A stretch of DNA of 31,606 nucleotides from NCBI GenBank assembly GCA_035528375.1, contig DATKYS010000098.1:1-31606 (forward strand), given 5' to 3'. Position numbers and translations under genes: made by a program. This stretch comes from a bacterium (GTDB lineage: Bacteria; RBG-13-66-14). The notes beneath the pieces are model-generated. The model saw nothing but the letters and a program-made list of their open reading frames with translations, made no database searches and was not told the origin of the DNA. The first letter of the stretch is position 1, and the number at the start of each line of letters is the position of its first letter. Of the stretch, positions 30,885 to 31,606 are shown one piece after another.

Positions 30885-31605
30885 TTCCCAAAAAGCTCTC
30901 CGCCCGGCGCAGGTCGTCGGGCGTATCCACGCCGATGCCGTTCCAGTCGGTGCGGATGCAGGCGATGGAAAATCCCGCCTCGAGCCAGCGGAGCTGCTCC
31001 AGCCCCTCGCGGCGCTCTAGCCCGCCTTCGGGCAGCTCCACGGCCGTCAGGAGCGCCTCCCGGGTGAAGCCGTAGAGGCCGACGTGGCGGTAAAAGCTCG
31101 AATCGGCACCGGATCCGTCGTAGGGCACGGGGGAGCGGCTGAAGTAGAGCGCGTTATTCCGGTCGTCCAAAACCGCCTTGACGCAGTTCGGGTCACGGTA
31201 CAGCGTGGAATCCGACGAGGCGTGCACCGCGGTGGCTATCGCGGCGTCCCCCTCCGCCAGGCGGGCGACCAGGGCGTTGAGAAGGTTCGGGTCCATGAAC
31301 GGCTCGTCGCCCTGGAGGTTGAGGACGAAGCGGCAGTTTATCTTCCGGGCGACGTGGGCCGCGCGGTGGGTCCCCGAGGGCAGCTCCGGGGTGAGTACGG
31401 CGTCGTGGCCGGCCTCGCGGACCACGCGGGCGACGCGCTCGTCGTCCGTGGCCACGACGGTCCAGTCAACGCTGGCCGCGGCCTCGGCCCTCTCGACGGT
31501 GTGGAGAATGAGCGGCCGACCGCCCAGGTTCTTCAAGGGCTTGCCGGGCAGGCGGGTGCTCGCATAGCGGGCGGGGATAACGCAGAGCGTCCGAGGGGAT
31601 TTCAC
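30871..31605 (-). CDS. kdsB: 3-deoxy-manno-octulosonate cytidylyltransferase KdsB
   Basis: Activates Kdo to CMP-Kdo for the inner core of lipopolysaccharide in the cytoplasm, so the organism should have an LPS outer membrane. Signatures: CVIPARYASTRLPGKPL (8-24, nucleotide binding), LQGDEPFMDP, ALYFSRSPVPY, and FYRHVGLYGFTREAL. The 244-residue length is normal, so the GTG start at 31603-31605 probably is genuine although it lies at the window edge and its ribosome site cannot be seen; an earlier start outside the window is possible. The last four codons and stop lie in a dispersed palindromic repeat. It heads a cluster with folE2 and a membrane protein. Confidence 0.95.
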   Translation of the reverse strand: MKSPRTLCVIPARYASTRLPGKPLKNLGGRPLILHTVERAEAAASVDWTVVATDDERVARVVREAGHDAVLTPELPSGTHRAAHVARKINCRFVLNLQGDEPFMDPNLLNALVARLAEGDAAIATAVHASSDSTLYRDPNCVKAVLDDRNNALYFSRSPVPYDGSGADSSFYRHVGLYGFTREALLTAVELPEGGLERREGLEQLRWLEAGFSIACIRTDWNGIGVDTPDDLRRAESFLGNKRL

Positions 31606-31606
31606 T

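Noticed and set aside
1-31606. CRISPR arrays, tRNA or rRNA genes, prophage or transposase genes
   Set aside because: I looked for regularly spaced repeats, cloverleaf-like segments with TTCGA arms and transposase motifs and found none I could support.

Overview
The window is about 31.6 kb of gene-dense, high-GC bacterial chromosome with mostly housekeeping genes. It most likely comes from an uncultivated Gram-negative bacterium: kdsB implies lipopolysaccharide, there are several lipoproteins with lipobox signals, and one secreted protease carries a Por/FlgD-like C-terminal sorting domain of the kind common in FCB-type and related candidate phyla. The GC-rich coding style, the short GTAGGGGC-bounded inverted repeats and the short C-terminal 'TS(F/W)GxxKA' tails resemble candidate-phylum genomes (I would guess Coatesbacteria-like), but I cannot prove the taxon from this sequence.

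Layout. 1-5.7 kb: leuD-type dehydratase small subunit (+), a duplicated-TPR lipoprotein (-), lepA (+), a secreted DNRLRE-type protein (+) and an NCS2/AzgA purine permease (+). 5.7-6.5 kb: a conspicuous AT-rich island holding an unannotated 47-residue membrane-peptide gene with its own promoter, a structured leader and a stop codon inside a perfect palindrome, next to a probable frameshifted micro-gene. 6.5-7.6 kb: trpS. 7.6-12.4 kb: a six-gene minus-strand operon of a NapH-like membrane polyferredoxin, three successive DUF4349-type membrane proteins, a 73-residue membrane protein and a lipoprotein. 12.5-16.1 kb (+): a membrane protein with a degenerate alkaline-phosphatase-superfamily domain, then a gingipain-like (C25) secreted protease. 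16.3-19.6 kb (-): an ethylbenzene-dehydrogenase-type haem lipoprotein with a CX3CH motif, an orphan histidine kinase and an M29 aminopeptidase. 19.7-22.9 kb (-): an EF-G paralogue lacking the catalytic GTPase histidine, and a TolB-like propeller lipoprotein. 23-28.4 kb (+): rsmI, smc and a second secreted protein with the C-terminal tail. 28.5-31.6 kb (-): kdsB, folE2, a small membrane protein and an Mrp/ApbC ATPase.

The housekeeping genes cover translation (lepA, trpS, EF-G-like, rsmI), chromosome segregation (smc), cofactor and envelope synthesis (folE2, kdsB) and Fe-S assembly (mrp). The parts I consider least described are the two-protein C-terminal tag, the 47-residue peptide unit in the AT-rich island, the polyferredoxin/triple-DUF4349 operon, the apparent phosphatase pseudoenzyme, and three families of dispersed short repeats, one of which supplies the last codons and stop of kdsB. 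No tRNA, rRNA, CRISPR, transposase or phage gene was recognised.
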